Origin: Clostridia bacterium
Lineage (GTDB): Bacteria; Bacillota_A; Clostridia; Oscillospirales; CAG-272
DNA: 64,000 nucleotides
NCBI GenBank assembly: GCA_017467205.1
Contig: JAFTSQ010000025.1
Coordinates: 77,754-141,753 of the forward strand
Reading direction: 5' to 3'
Shown here piece by piece: positions 35,747 through 44,714 of the stretch. Below the pieces are notes generated by a model, which searched no databases, was not told the DNA's origin, and saw only the letters and a list, made by a program, of their open reading frames with translations. The position numbers were made by a program, and so were the translations under genes. Each line of letters opens with the position of its first letter. The first letter of the stretch is position 1.

Positions 35747-36880
35747 ATGGCAGGTCTTTCACTCAGACACATTTACAAAAAGTATCCCGGCGGCGTTACC
35801 GCTGTATCCGACTTCAACCTTGAGATAAAGGACAAGGAGTTCCTTATCTTCGTTGGTCCTTCCGGATGCGGTAAGTCCACGACCCTTCGTATGATAGCAG
35901 GTCTTGAGGAGATCACCGAGGGTGAGCTCTACATAGGCGACAGATACGTTAACGACGTTGCTCCCAAGGACAGAGATATAGCGATGGTGTTCCAGAACTA
36001 TGCTCTTTATCCTCATATGACTGTATTTGACAATATGGCATTCGGTCTTAAGCTTCGTAAGGTTCCGAAGGAAGAGATTAAAAGACGCGTTGAAGAGGCT
36101 GCAAGAATCCTTGACATCAGCCACCTTCTTGAAAGACGTCCCAAGGCTCTTTCAGGTGGTCAGAAGCAGAGAGTTGCGCTTGGACGTGCGATAGTTCGTA
36201 ACCCCAAGGTATTCCTTCTTGACGAGCCTCTTTCAAACCTTGACGCAAAGCTTCGTGCGAGCATGAGAACCGAGCTTACAAAGCTTCACAAGAAGGTTGA
36301 GACCACCTTTATCTACGTAACGCACGACCAGGTAGAGGCTATGACGATGGCTACCCGTATCGTTGTTATGAGAGACGGTATTATTCAGCAGGTTGATACT
36401 CCTCAAAACCTTTACGACCTTCCCTGCAACCTCTTCGTCGCAGGCTTCATAGGCACACCTCAGATGAACTTCCTCACCGGTAAGCTTGTTCAGCATGACA
36501 ATGATCTTTACGCTACTCTCGGTACCACCGAGGTTAAGCTTCCTGCAGAGAAGTCCAACAATCCCGACCTCAAGGAGTACATAGGTCAGGAGGTTATCTT
36601 CGGTGTTCGTCCCGAGGCTATTCACGATGAGCCCATGTATCTTCAGACAATGTCTGATACCACAATGCAGGTTGATGTTGACGTTACCGAGCTTATGGGT
36701 GCTGAGATTTATCTCTATCTCGGCTTCGACGGCATGGAGGACGCTACCGGCGGTAAGAACATTATCGCAAGAGTTTCTTCACGCTCTCGCGCACAGGCAG
36801 GTGACAAGATTACCGTTGCCATCGATACCTCTCGTATCCATATCTTCGACAAGGATACAGAGAAGTGCATTTGCCACTGA
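35747..36880 (+). CDS. msmX: Sugar ABC transporter ATP-binding protein (MsmX/UgpC type)
   Basis: 377 residues. N-terminal ABC ATPase with Walker A (GPSGCGKSTTLRMIAG), Q-loop, signature ALSGGQKQRVALGRA, Walker B (VFLLDEPLSNLDAKLR) and H-loop (VTHDQ). The C-terminal ~130 residues are the TOBE/MalK-type regulatory domain. It stands alone without permease or binding-protein genes, as MsmX does in Bacillus, where one ATPase energises several carbohydrate importers. It likely powers uptake of the oligosaccharides used by the GH88, fucose and GH78 systems (inference). Confidence 0.9.
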   Translation: MAGLSLRHIYKKYPGGVTAVSDFNLEIKDKEFLIFVGPSGCGKSTTLRMIAGLEEITEGELYIGDRYVNDVAPKDRDIAMVFQNYALYPHMTVFDNMAFGLKLRKVPKEEIKRRVEEAARILDISHLLERRPKALSGGQKQRVALGRAIVRNPKVFLLDEPLSNLDAKLRASMRTELTKLHKKVETTFIYVTHDQVEAMTMATRIVVMRDGIIQQVDTPQNLYDLPCNLFVAGFIGTPQMNFLTGKLVQHDNDLYATLGTTEVKLPAEKSNNPDLKEYIGQEVIFGVRPEAIHDEPMYLQTMSDTTMQVDVDVTELMGAEIYLYLGFDGMEDATGGKNIIARVSSRSRAQAGDKITVAIDTSRIHIFDKDTEKCICH

Positions 36881-36898
36881 TTTTTGTGAAATAACAAG

Positions 36899-36928
36899 AC
36901 CGCCGTGCTTAAGCGCGGCGGTTATTTA
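36899..36928 (+). terminator. Terminator after msmX
   Basis: ACCGCCG / CGGCGGT stem with TTATTTAT after it. Confidence 0.75.
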
Positions 36929-37023
36929 TATGTGCGGCATGTCTCTTTTTGTAATCGTCGGCGTTCATTTTGATATATTTTGGGGGAGTATTCGGATATT
37001 TGGTGATTTTTTTCGCTTCTACC

Positions 37024-37094
37024 AAAAAAAATCAAAAAAAATTAAAAAAAATTCGTTTTACCTATTGACGAACCATAATATAATTTGTTATAAT
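37024..37094 (+). promoter_or_regulatory. A-tract (curved DNA / UP element) promoter
   Basis: Three runs of eight A (37024-37031, 37034-37041, 37044-37051) repeat exactly every 10 bp, in phase with the helix. They stand directly upstream of TTGACG (37065-37070), an 18-bp spacer and TATAAT (37089-37094). Such tracts bend DNA and bind the polymerase alpha subunit, giving strong promoters. Confidence 0.75.
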
Positions 37095-37139
37095 AATAGT
37101 GATATATTAACCGCGGTGCGGAGAAAGAGGTTCTAACTA

Positions 37140-38798
37140 ATGCGCGAAGGTATAGAAATATCCAAAAAAGAAAGGAAAGCGAGAGTTTCGGTACTCCGTA
37201 TTTCAATACAGGAAAAGCAAAAGAACGTATCCGGCGACCTTGGTCTCTACAAGGCGGCTGCAAAAAATATAAAGGAGTCGGTCAAGAGCTATAAGACGGC
37301 TGATAAGCTGTATGCAAAGAAATCCTCATCCAAGAATGCTCGCCGTTATAACGAGGCACAGGATGACCTTTGGGACAGCGTATCCGATTTCAGAGCAATA
37401 GGCAAGAATATCCTCGCCGCGCTTGAGGAAATTCGTGAAGAATACATATCGCTTGATGAATATGCTGACGGCAAGAATGCGGGAAAGGCTATTGATGAGT
37501 TCGATAAATACAACGAGTCCGTTCTTTCCAAAATGGATGAAATAAAGGCGGAGATCGACAAGCTTATCGATATTGAGGATAACGAGCCGGAAGAGCCTGA
37601 GGAAGAGCTCGCGGAGGAGTTCCTTCCCGAGGAAGAATCTGAAGAAGATTACGAAGAAGAATATGAAGAAGAGGAAGAAGAAATGGCAAAGACAGTAAAT
37701 CAGCCCGAGACAGTTGCAGCACCCGTTCCCCAGCCCGCACCCATGCCGATGTATACACCTTATCCTGCTTTTGCGGCACCTGTATATGCAGCACCTGCAT
37801 ATATGCCCGCACCCATGGCGGCACCCGTTCCTCAGCAGACTCCCGCGCCCAAGATTGCGCCCGTATCCATCGATGTATCCGCGATAGTTGAAAAGGCTAT
37901 AGCAGCTACTATGGATAAGTTCGCCGCTGCCTTTGATAAGAGAATAGAGGCATATGTTGCAAATCTTCCCGTAAATATTCCTGCACCCGAGGCTCCTGCT
38001 GCACCAGCAGAGCCCACCGTTGTTTCCAATACATACGGCGCATCCGAGATAGCAGCTCTTGAGGGTGTTATTCTCGATGACGAGCAGGCTATTATCGATA
38101 AGCTTTCGGCAATGATAGAAAATCTTAAGACCCTTACTGCCGGTATGGCTGATCTTTCTGCGGCTTATATGGAGCTTGCAGGTAAGCAGAGCGATGCTAA
38201 TCAGCTTCTCAAGCAGACCAACGACGTTCAGCGCCACACCATGCGTGAGCAGCAGGGTATTCAGGTTGCACAGAGAGTTATCGGTCAGGATCAGATAGCT
38301 ATTGCAGAGGCACAGTCGGTTCTTGTTGAGCAGCAGAAGGCTATGGCTGAGCGTCAGCAGGCTCTCTCCGAGGCTCAGCAGGCAATGGAAGAGACTCAGC
38401 GCGTAATTACCGAGAACCAGGCAACTCTTGAAGAGTCCATGATGGCTGTAATGCAGGCTCAGAAGGAGATAATCACAGCTCAGCAGGTTCTTATCGTCGG
38501 CAATAAGAAGAATATCGATGCACAGGCTGAGATTACAGAGCGCCAGGCAGAGACCCTTGCTCTTCAAAAGGAGGCACTTACCTCTCAGAAGCAGGTTCTC
38601 CGTGAGCAGAGAGCAACCGTAGCTAAGCAGAAGGATGTTGCAGAGGGTAACACCTCCCGTAAGAAGAAGGCTCCCAAGGTAGAAGAGGCTGAGGCAACGC
38701 CCGTAGCAGAAGAGGCAGCTGTTGAGGAAGCTGCAGCACCAGCGGTAGCAGAAGCACCCGCAACCGAAAACGTTGCTGAGGAAACTGCAAACCAGTAA
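37140..38798 (+). CDS. Glutamine-heptad coiled-coil protein, unknown
   Basis: 552 residues, no signal peptide or membrane helix. Residues 1-145 are a basic, helical domain. Residues 147-181 are almost all Glu/Asp. Residues 188-292 are Pro/Ala/Met-rich and disordered (APVPQPAPMPMYTPYPAF). Residues ~305-368 are helical. Residues 370-502 form 19 consecutive heptads with Gln at the second position in 17 of them (pattern xQxx[I/L/M]x[E/Q], e.g. AQSVLVE QQKAMAE). The tail is Ala/Glu/Pro-rich after a basic KKK. No family recognised. The strong phased-A-tract promoter implies an abundant cytoplasmic structural or scaffold protein. Confidence 0.75.
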   Translation: MREGIEISKKERKARVSVLRISIQEKQKNVSGDLGLYKAAAKNIKESVKSYKTADKLYAKKSSSKNARRYNEAQDDLWDSVSDFRAIGKNILAALEEIREEYISLDEYADGKNAGKAIDEFDKYNESVLSKMDEIKAEIDKLIDIEDNEPEEPEEELAEEFLPEEESEEDYEEEYEEEEEEMAKTVNQPETVAAPVPQPAPMPMYTPYPAFAAPVYAAPAYMPAPMAAPVPQQTPAPKIAPVSIDVSAIVEKAIAATMDKFAAAFDKRIEAYVANLPVNIPAPEAPAAPAEPTVVSNTYGASEIAALEGVILDDEQAIIDKLSAMIENLKTLTAGMADLSAAYMELAGKQSDANQLLKQTNDVQRHTMREQQGIQVAQRVIGQDQIAIAEAQSVLVEQQKAMAERQQALSEAQQAMEETQRVITENQATLEESMMAVMQAQKEIITAQQVLIVGNKKNIDAQAEITERQAETLALQKEALTSQKQVLREQRATVAKQKDVAEGNTSRKKKAPKVEEAEATPVAEEAAVEEAAAPAVAEAPATENVAEETANQ

Positions 38799-38830
38799 TA
38801 ATCCAAAGCACGCATAAATAAAACGAGTGT

Positions 38831-38863
38831 AAAAAAACTACCGCAATTTTGCGGTAGTTTTTT
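38831..38863. terminator. Bidirectional terminator
   Basis: AAAAAAACTACCGCA / TGCGGTAGTTTTTT between the coiled-coil gene and the convergent spoVG. Confidence 0.92.
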
Positions 38864-38886
38864 GTCTTTTATAAACCTTGCCGTGA

Positions 38887-39198
38887 TTATATAACTACGG
38901 CGCCGTCATCTGCCTCCTCGTTCTGTGCATCGTGCTCGGCGGCAACAAGCTGTACGTGGTAGGCGTCGATGACTGCCTCCTCAAGCGAGGCTCTGAAATC
39001 CGAGTTTATCGGGTGAACGATATCGCGGTATGTTCCGTCTGGATTTTTTCTTGAGGGCATAACGATAAAGTATCTGTCGCGAGCGTAAATCACCTTAATG
39101 TCGTGTACCGCAAGGCAATCGTCGAATGTTACCGAAACTATTGCCTTCATCGGACCCTCGTCAAAGAATTTTCTGATTTTGATGTCTGTTACCTGCAT
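38887..39198 (-). CDS. spoVG: Septation/sporulation regulator SpoVG
   Basis: 103 residues, small RNA/DNA-binding regulator that affects septation, sporulation and virulence genes. The N-terminal VTDIKIRKFFDEGPMKAIVSVTFDD and the conserved FIVMPSRKNPDGTYRDIVHPI core match the family throughout. The C-terminal tail is acidic. Ribosome site AGGAAAGG is rather distant (~14 bp) from the ATG. Confidence 0.96.
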   Translation of the reverse strand: MQVTDIKIRKFFDEGPMKAIVSVTFDDCLAVHDIKVIYARDRYFIVMPSRKNPDGTYRDIVHPINSDFRASLEEAVIDAYHVQLVAAEHDAQNEEADDGAVVI

Positions 39199-39429
39199 AA
39201 AAAACGTGTTTCCTTTCCTGTGTTGTAAACTTTTTTTGGAATACGAATATAGTATACAATAAGAATGTTAAAAATATTCACGAAATAAGTAATCATTTTT
39301 TTAAATAAATGTTATATTTTTTTGATAAAATATGTAATATTTGTAACATTGTGGAGATATAGGGGGAAAGCGTTCGAATTATGATGATTGTTGCTTTGTT
39401 ATATTCGTTTTATATAAGGGGGTGGGCTT
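39199..39429. other. AT-rich divergent regulatory gap between spoVG and murC
   Basis: Very AT-rich (poly-T and poly-A runs) and must hold promoters for both genes. I could not place a convincing -35/-10 pair by eye. An AAGGGGGTGG ribosome site for murC lies at its right end. Confidence 0.4.
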
Positions 39430-40812
39430 ATGGCAAATACAGAAAAGCAGATATCATTTGACAAATTGTTAAAAATAACGTCAAACGGCAATGCTACTAT
39501 TCATTTTGTCGGCATTGGCGGAGTTTCAATGTATTCGCTTGCCAGGCTTGCCCTTATCATGAAAACACGTGTAACCGGTAGCGACAGGGAGGAGAGTGAG
39601 CATACAAGGGAGCTTGCTCTGCTCGGAGCGGTTATAAGCATCGGGCATAAGGCATCCAATGTAAACGGTGCGGCGCTCATAGTGTATACTCACGCCGTAT
39701 CATCATCCAATCCCGAGCTTCTCGCTGCAAAAAATCTCGGTATTCCGACAGTGTCACGAGCAGAATACATGGGTGCACTTATGATAAGCTATAAAAACCG
39801 CATAGGTGTGTCAGGCTCGCACGGTAAAAGCACGACGGTTGCAATGCTCGATTCCATTTTTACCGCTGCAGGCGCACTGCCAACGGTTCTTTCCGGGGCA
39901 GATCTGCCGATAGGTGAGCCGCTTAAGGTCGGTTCGCGCAATTTGATGGTTTATGAGGCCTGTGAGTACAAGGATTCCTTTCTTAAATTTTCACCTACGA
40001 TAGCTATAGCTTTGAATCTTGAGCTTGACCACACCGATTATTTCGATTCTATAGACAGTATGAAGGAATCCTTTGTACGTGCGCTCGGAAAGGCTGCAAA
40101 ATGTGCTGTTGTGAATGCTGACGATGAGCATCTTTCGCAGGTTATAAAAAAATTGAAGAATAAAGTTATTACTTACGGGCAGGCAGAGCGTGCGGATTAC
40201 CGCTACCGCATAACCGCCTTCACCGATACGGGTTTTAAATTTACTCTTGAGCGCTTTGGCAGTGTTATGGGTAGGTTTGAGCTTAATATCCCCGGTGCGT
40301 ATAACGTTGGTAATGCCGCTGCTGCGATAGTTGCGGCTATTGAATACGGCATAGATATAAAGATAATTGCAGAGGCTATATCCGGTTATCGCGGTATAGC
40401 GAGACGCCTTGAGCCGGTGGGAAACCGTTTTGGCAGAACTGTTTATTACGACTATGCCCATCATCCAACCGAAATAAGAGCTTCCATAAACGCCGTTAAG
40501 ATGCTTACTCACGATCTTGTGACGGTTGTCTTTAAGCCGCATACCTATTCAAGAACCAAGAGTCTGTGGGAGGATTTTTGTCGGGCACTATCTCTTGCCG
40601 ATTATGTTATTATGACGGACATATATCCGGCAAGAGAAGAGCCAATAGACGGAATCAGCTCGCTTAGAATGGTTTATGAGATTGGTGAGCAGGCTATGTT
40701 TTCCCCTGATGCCGAGGTTCCCTTATATGTTGATGCCAAAACTCACGGGGTTATAATTATAATGGGAGCGGGTGCGCTTGAGGAAATAAAAAACGATATT
40801 TTGCATAAGTAG
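39430..40812 (+). CDS. murC: UDP-N-acetylmuramate--L-alanine ligase
   Basis: 460 residues. Cytoplasmic Mur ligase adding L-Ala to UDP-MurNAc, the first peptide step of peptidoglycan synthesis. N-terminal Rossmann FVGIGGVSMYSLARLAL, ATP loop GSHGKSTTVAML (about residue 133), the substrate motif YDYAHHPTEIRASI (about 345). The AHHP motif and N-terminal GIGG identify MurC rather than MurD/E/F. Initiates a unit with the DUF523 gene 18 bp downstream. Confidence 0.94.
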   Translation: MANTEKQISFDKLLKITSNGNATIHFVGIGGVSMYSLARLALIMKTRVTGSDREESEHTRELALLGAVISIGHKASNVNGAALIVYTHAVSSSNPELLAAKNLGIPTVSRAEYMGALMISYKNRIGVSGSHGKSTTVAMLDSIFTAAGALPTVLSGADLPIGEPLKVGSRNLMVYEACEYKDSFLKFSPTIAIALNLELDHTDYFDSIDSMKESFVRALGKAAKCAVVNADDEHLSQVIKKLKNKVITYGQAERADYRYRITAFTDTGFKFTLERFGSVMGRFELNIPGAYNVGNAAAAIVAAIEYGIDIKIIAEAISGYRGIARRLEPVGNRFGRTVYYDYAHHPTEIRASINAVKMLTHDLVTVVFKPHTYSRTKSLWEDFCRALSLADYVIMTDIYPAREEPIDGISSLRMVYEIGEQAMFSPDAEVPLYVDAKTHGVIIIMGAGALEEIKNDILHK

Positions 40813-40830
40813 GTCATAAAAAGGAAAAAT

Positions 40831-41280
40831 ATGAAAAAGAATATTTTGGTAAGTGCCTGCCTTCTCGGAGAGGCTACAAGATATGACGGCAAAAGCGTCA
40901 CAAACAAAGATGCACTAAGACTATCGGAATTCTATAATATAATTCCAATATGTCCCGAGGTTATCGGAGGGCTTCCCATACCAAGAATTCCGAGCGAGAG
41001 AGTAGGTGCGAGTGTTCTTTCGCGCGACGGACGCGACGTTACTGAAAATTTCCTTTGCGGTGCGAGGGAGGCACACAGGCTTTTTTGTGAAAACGAGTGC
41101 GAGCTTGCAGTTTTAAAAGAGAGAAGCCCCTCATGCGGCAGAGGAAGAATATATGACGGAAGCTTTTCGGGAACGCTTACCGATGGCAACGGAGTTACGG
41201 CAGAGCTTTTGCTTAAGCACGGTGTGCGTATATACGGCGAAAGTGAAATAAAAAAGTTGTTGACAAATAAAGAAAAATAA
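40831..41280 (+). CDS. DUF523 family protein
   Basis: 149 residues. Hallmarks: NILVSACLLGEATRYDG, the CPEVIGGLPIPRIPSER motif and LKERSPSCGRGRIYDG with conserved Cys residues (C at about 10, 47 and 98). DUF523 proteins are small Cys-containing proteins of unknown biochemical role, possibly metal-binding. Follows murC closely. Confidence 0.88.
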   Translation: MKKNILVSACLLGEATRYDGKSVTNKDALRLSEFYNIIPICPEVIGGLPIPRIPSERVGASVLSRDGRDVTENFLCGAREAHRLFCENECELAVLKERSPSCGRGRIYDGSFSGTLTDGNGVTAELLLKHGVRIYGESEIKKLLTNKEK

Positions 41281-41288
41281 ATTATAAT
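41260..41288 (+). promoter_or_regulatory. mgtE promoter (perfect consensus)
   Basis: TTGACA (41260-41265), 17-bp spacer, TATAAT (41283-41288), with its -35 inside the end of the DUF523 gene. It creates a ~160-nt leader before mgtE. Confidence 0.85.
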
Positions 41289-41318
41289 ATAGTAAATAAT
41301 GAAGAAAGGAGCATACCG

Positions 41319-41414
41319 ATGTCTGACGGCAGTCGAAGTACATACTGTTTTAAGAATCGAATAAACTATATCAAGCTCGTTTGCCCGATAGTCGGAACGC
41401 GCTCTTCTTTGTGA
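41319..41414 (+). CDS. Candidate 31-residue leader peptide upstream of mgtE
   Basis: ATG at 41319 with an excellent AAAGGAG 7 bp upstream, reading 31 codons (MSDGSRSTYCFKNRIN...) to TGA at 41412-41414, all inside the mgtE leader. The peptide is basic, with no membrane helix. It ends 43 bp before mgtE. It could be a regulatory upstream ORF or an uncharacterised small protein. No M-box riboswitch motif is seen in this leader. Confidence 0.5.
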   Translation: MSDGSRSTYCFKNRINYIKLVCPIVGTRSSL

Positions 41415-41457
41415 TGCGTTTTCTCGGGGTCATTCGAGCATAAAGGAGGACCCGAAA

Positions 41458-42858
41458 ATGGAGAAAAACTACAATTTTCAAAATCTGTCGGGGGTAGAGG
41501 AAATTCTGACCCCCGAAATTTTTTCCTCGCTTGCTGAGGAAAGAAACTATGCCGAAATAAAAAGCCTTGCCGAGAGGCTTCCCGCCCCCGATTTGGCAGA
41601 GCTTTTTGCCGCTATTCCTGATAGCTCGCACGTGCTTCTTTTCAGACTCCTCTCTAAGGAGCATGCGGCAGAAACGTTTGTGGAAATGGATTCCGACGAT
41701 AGGCGCAGGCTTATAGATTCATTTACCGATAAAGAGCTTTCGGATATACTTTCCGAGCTTTATATTGACGATACCGTCGATCTTATTGAGGAAATGCCCG
41801 CGATAGTCGTAAAGCGTATTTTGCGTAATTCCGCACGCGAGGACAGGGAATCGATAAACCGTATTCTCAATTATCCAAAGGATTCTGCGGGAAGTGTAAT
41901 GACAACCGAATACGTTCGGTTTACTGCTGATATGACAGTAGAGGCCGCTTTGAAGCACATACGCAGGGTCGCAATAGATAAGGAGACGATATATACCTGC
42001 TATGTGACAGATAAAAACAGATGTCTTATAGGTATTGTTACCGCAAAGCAGCTCTTACTTTCCGAGCCTGATGTGTTGCTTTCTGACATAATGGACGAAG
42101 ATGTTATATTCGTTCATACAAACGACGATAAGGAGGAGGTCGCGCTGAAGCTTGATAAATACGGCTTTCTTGCTATGCCGGTTACCGACAGCGAGAGAAG
42201 ACTTGTAGGTATAGTTACCGTTGACGATGCTATCGAGGTTCTTAAGGAGGAATCCGAGGAGGATTTTGCCAAGATGGCGGCTATCACTCCAAGCGAGACC
42301 CCATATTTGAAAACGTCGGTATTCTCTATATGGAAATCCCGTATACCGTGGCTGCTTTTGCTGATGGTTTCGGCTACCTTTTCAAGCACCATTCTTTCGG
42401 GCTTCGAGGCGGCACTGCCCGCTGTTCTTATCCTGTTCGTACCAATGCTGATGGATACCGGCGGTAATTCTGGCGGTCAGTCGTCTGTCACGGTTACTCG
42501 CGGAATATCTTTGATGGAGGTTGGGTTTTCCGATCTTCCGCGCGTGTTCTTCAAGGAAGTAAGAGTCGGTATTATGTGCGGTGTGACGCTCGGTGCCGTT
42601 GCTTTCGGTAAGGTGATGCTCATTGACAGACTTATAATGCAGAATGATGCAGTGACCCTTTACGTTGCACTTGCGGTATCACTCGCGCTTACCGTGACGG
42701 TAATAGTGGCAAAAATTATAGGCGCTACCTTGCCGATACTTGCTAAAAAAATTGGCTTTGACCCCGCCGTAATGGCGTCTCCACTGATAACCACTGTCGT
42801 GGACGCGATATCTCTGGTGCTGTATTTCTTCATAGCATCTGCTATAATGAATCTATAA
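41458..42858 (+). CDS. mgtE: Magnesium transporter MgtE
   Basis: 466 residues. N-terminal MgtE_N helical domain (about 20-125; LPAPDLAELFAAIPDSSHVLLFRLL), two CBS domains (about 130-250; EAALKHIRRVA; LLSDIMDEDVIFVHTNDDKEEVA), then five membrane helices (from ~275) with MDTGGNSGGQSSVTVTRGIS forming the Mg2+ pore. Channel for Mg2+ gated by Mg2+ binding to the N and CBS domains. AAAGGAGGACCC lies upstream of the ATG. Confidence 0.95.
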   Translation: MEKNYNFQNLSGVEEILTPEIFSSLAEERNYAEIKSLAERLPAPDLAELFAAIPDSSHVLLFRLLSKEHAAETFVEMDSDDRRRLIDSFTDKELSDILSELYIDDTVDLIEEMPAIVVKRILRNSAREDRESINRILNYPKDSAGSVMTTEYVRFTADMTVEAALKHIRRVAIDKETIYTCYVTDKNRCLIGIVTAKQLLLSEPDVLLSDIMDEDVIFVHTNDDKEEVALKLDKYGFLAMPVTDSERRLVGIVTVDDAIEVLKEESEEDFAKMAAITPSETPYLKTSVFSIWKSRIPWLLLLMVSATFSSTILSGFEAALPAVLILFVPMLMDTGGNSGGQSSVTVTRGISLMEVGFSDLPRVFFKEVRVGIMCGVTLGAVAFGKVMLIDRLIMQNDAVTLYVALAVSLALTVTVIVAKIIGATLPILAKKIGFDPAVMASPLITTVVDAISLVLYFFIASAIMNL

Positions 42859-42895
42859 AAAATCGATGTATCTCATACGAGATACATCGATTTTT
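42857..42895. terminator. Bidirectional terminator
   Basis: AAAATCGATGTATCT / AGATACATCGATTTTT between mgtE and the convergent esterase gene. Confidence 0.92.
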
Positions 42896-42916
42896 GCCAA
42901 CTTAAGTTTTCTTTTT

Positions 42917-44596
42917 TTAGTCAATAATGTACTTGTACCATTTCTGTACGTCTTCCTCGGGAATATATCCGTGGTTCGAATTTTGGAGGAATCGGATCTC
43001 CTTTTTTACACCTACAGGAACGGTGTTAAACATGGCAATTATTCCGTTTGCCGGGCAGGTCTCATCACCAAGTCCGCATCTTGGCACAGTTACAGGAACA
43101 TTTATCAGCCTCACAAGATGTACGGGGTCGAAGTATTCCATTCCTTCCTCATAGCTCGTAAGACTTGTCGGAACCCTGCCGTCGGTTCTGCCCGCCAGAT
43201 TGCAGAATGCGGGAATGTTGGCAGATATTGAGATGAGCTTAAACGGCGCACTCTTCTTTAGTAAAAGTGTTGACAATGCGCCGAGTGTCAGTGCCTGAAA
43301 TCCACCCATGCTTCCGCCAAACATTGCAACCTCGCCGTTCCACGACTCGTGAAGTCCCGTGATATTACCTGAAAGTGCGGGATCTGTAACGAAGCGCAGA
43401 GTTTGAAGATTTCGCAGCTGAAGATAAAGTATATAGTTATCATGCAGATCCTGATAGTCGGAATTAACCTTGCCGTTTCCTCTTCCGTAGTTTTCAAGGA
43501 TACCTGTACGAAGCACCTGATAATAATCCTTTAAGGGGCGGGGAAGCTTATATCCGTGGTGAGAGCAATGTATGTCAATATATTCGGTGCTGTGCTCGGG
43601 TACAGGCGGAAACGCCGAATAACCGTCAAAGGTAACGCGGATAGGCAAACTTTTTGCGATTGCGTTTTTCGGAACTGTAAGATAAGTTGCGGCGTGGCAA
43701 GGGCCCGGAGCCTTTAGGTTTAACTCATAGAAATCGAATTTTTCAAGAAGCTCCTCACCGAGATTGCAAATCCCGTATTCCCTTAGCATATCTATGTAGC
43801 TTTTATCGAATTTTATAAGTTCGTAGTGATTTTCCTTTGGCATATCATATTCGTATACCACATTTCCAACGTAGCCGTCAGGGGTTGTGTCGGTGGGGTC
43901 AACATTAAGAAGCCTATCTATCTCTTTGTTCCAAAAGTCCACAAGGTCAGAGGGTGGCATTTTTGTAGGATGTATATCGCGCCAAGAGAATAGTATGCCG
44001 CCATAAGCTGTTTCTGAGCCAAGAATGATTTTTTCACTTTCGTCTAAGGCTGTGACCTTGAATTTTACCCATCCCTCGCGAGAGAGAGTAACATCAAACT
44101 CAATAGAAGAAGCATTCAGTGCGTTTCCCGATGTTGCTACCTCATCGTCGCTCAACGATGTATATTTGAGCATGGGAACAGTCAGCGCCTTTTTCTCCGC
44201 ATGGCTGTAAAGGCTTACTACAACATGCGCCACATCTCCTTTGATAAATTCAGTAGGCTCCCAAGCTGTCAGAGTATCTCCTTCTTTTTTATAGGTCTCA
44301 ATTATAAAGTATGCTCCCTCGGCAAGGTCGGGGTTATCAAACTCAATAAGATTTTCTTTTATATCGAGTCCGTGACGTGCATTATAGCCAGTGAAATATT
44401 TTTCAATAAGGGCTTCGATACTGTCGCCCTCCTCGGTTTTGAATGCCTCAATTGCACGGCGGTACTCCTCGTCGCGCTTCATTCTGCACAGAATATTATA
44501 TATTACGTTAAGCTGTGCCGTAGTAACCTGAGTAAAGCTTTTCTTTGCAGTCTTTTTATATGCCGCATAGGCCTTTTGTGCATAATTTTCGTTCAT
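42917..44596 (-). CDS. Acetylxylan esterase-like alpha/beta hydrolase with N-terminal domain
   Basis: 559 residues from the ATG at 44596 (AGGAAGT upstream); the open frame further upstream is antisense to mscS and not used. Residues ~1-230 are a helical plus beta domain of unknown type. The C-terminal ~310 residues are an AXE1/cephalosporin deacetylase-type alpha/beta hydrolase: nucleophile serine in FGGSMGGFQAL, Asp region in GLGDETCPANG, His in NSNHGY. No signal peptide, so it likely deacetylates imported oligosaccharides in the cytoplasm. Substrate (acetyl-xylo-oligosaccharides or others) is inferred from family. Confidence 0.85.
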   Translation of the reverse strand: MNENYAQKAYAAYKKTAKKSFTQVTTAQLNVIYNILCRMKRDEEYRRAIEAFKTEEGDSIEALIEKYFTGYNARHGLDIKENLIEFDNPDLAEGAYFIIETYKKEGDTLTAWEPTEFIKGDVAHVVVSLYSHAEKKALTVPMLKYTSLSDDEVATSGNALNASSIEFDVTLSREGWVKFKVTALDESEKIILGSETAYGGILFSWRDIHPTKMPPSDLVDFWNKEIDRLLNVDPTDTTPDGYVGNVVYEYDMPKENHYELIKFDKSYIDMLREYGICNLGEELLEKFDFYELNLKAPGPCHAATYLTVPKNAIAKSLPIRVTFDGYSAFPPVPEHSTEYIDIHCSHHGYKLPRPLKDYYQVLRTGILENYGRGNGKVNSDYQDLHDNYILYLQLRNLQTLRFVTDPALSGNITGLHESWNGEVAMFGGSMGGFQALTLGALSTLLLKKSAPFKLISISANIPAFCNLAGRTDGRVPTSLTSYEEGMEYFDPVHLVRLINVPVTVPRCGLGDETCPANGIIAMFNTVPVGVKKEIRFLQNSNHGYIPEEDVQKWYKYIID

Positions 44597-44714
44597 ACAG
44601 TTAATACTTCCTATATAAATTATAGTTTCATTAGAATTATATAACAAATATTGCGGCGAGTCAATACCTTTAATAAAAATGGTATACAAATGTATGAATA
44701 TAGGAAGATGAAAA

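Noticed and set aside
41281..41457. M-box (ykoK) magnesium riboswitch before mgtE
   Set aside because: The conserved M-box sequence blocks are not present in the 170-nt leader.
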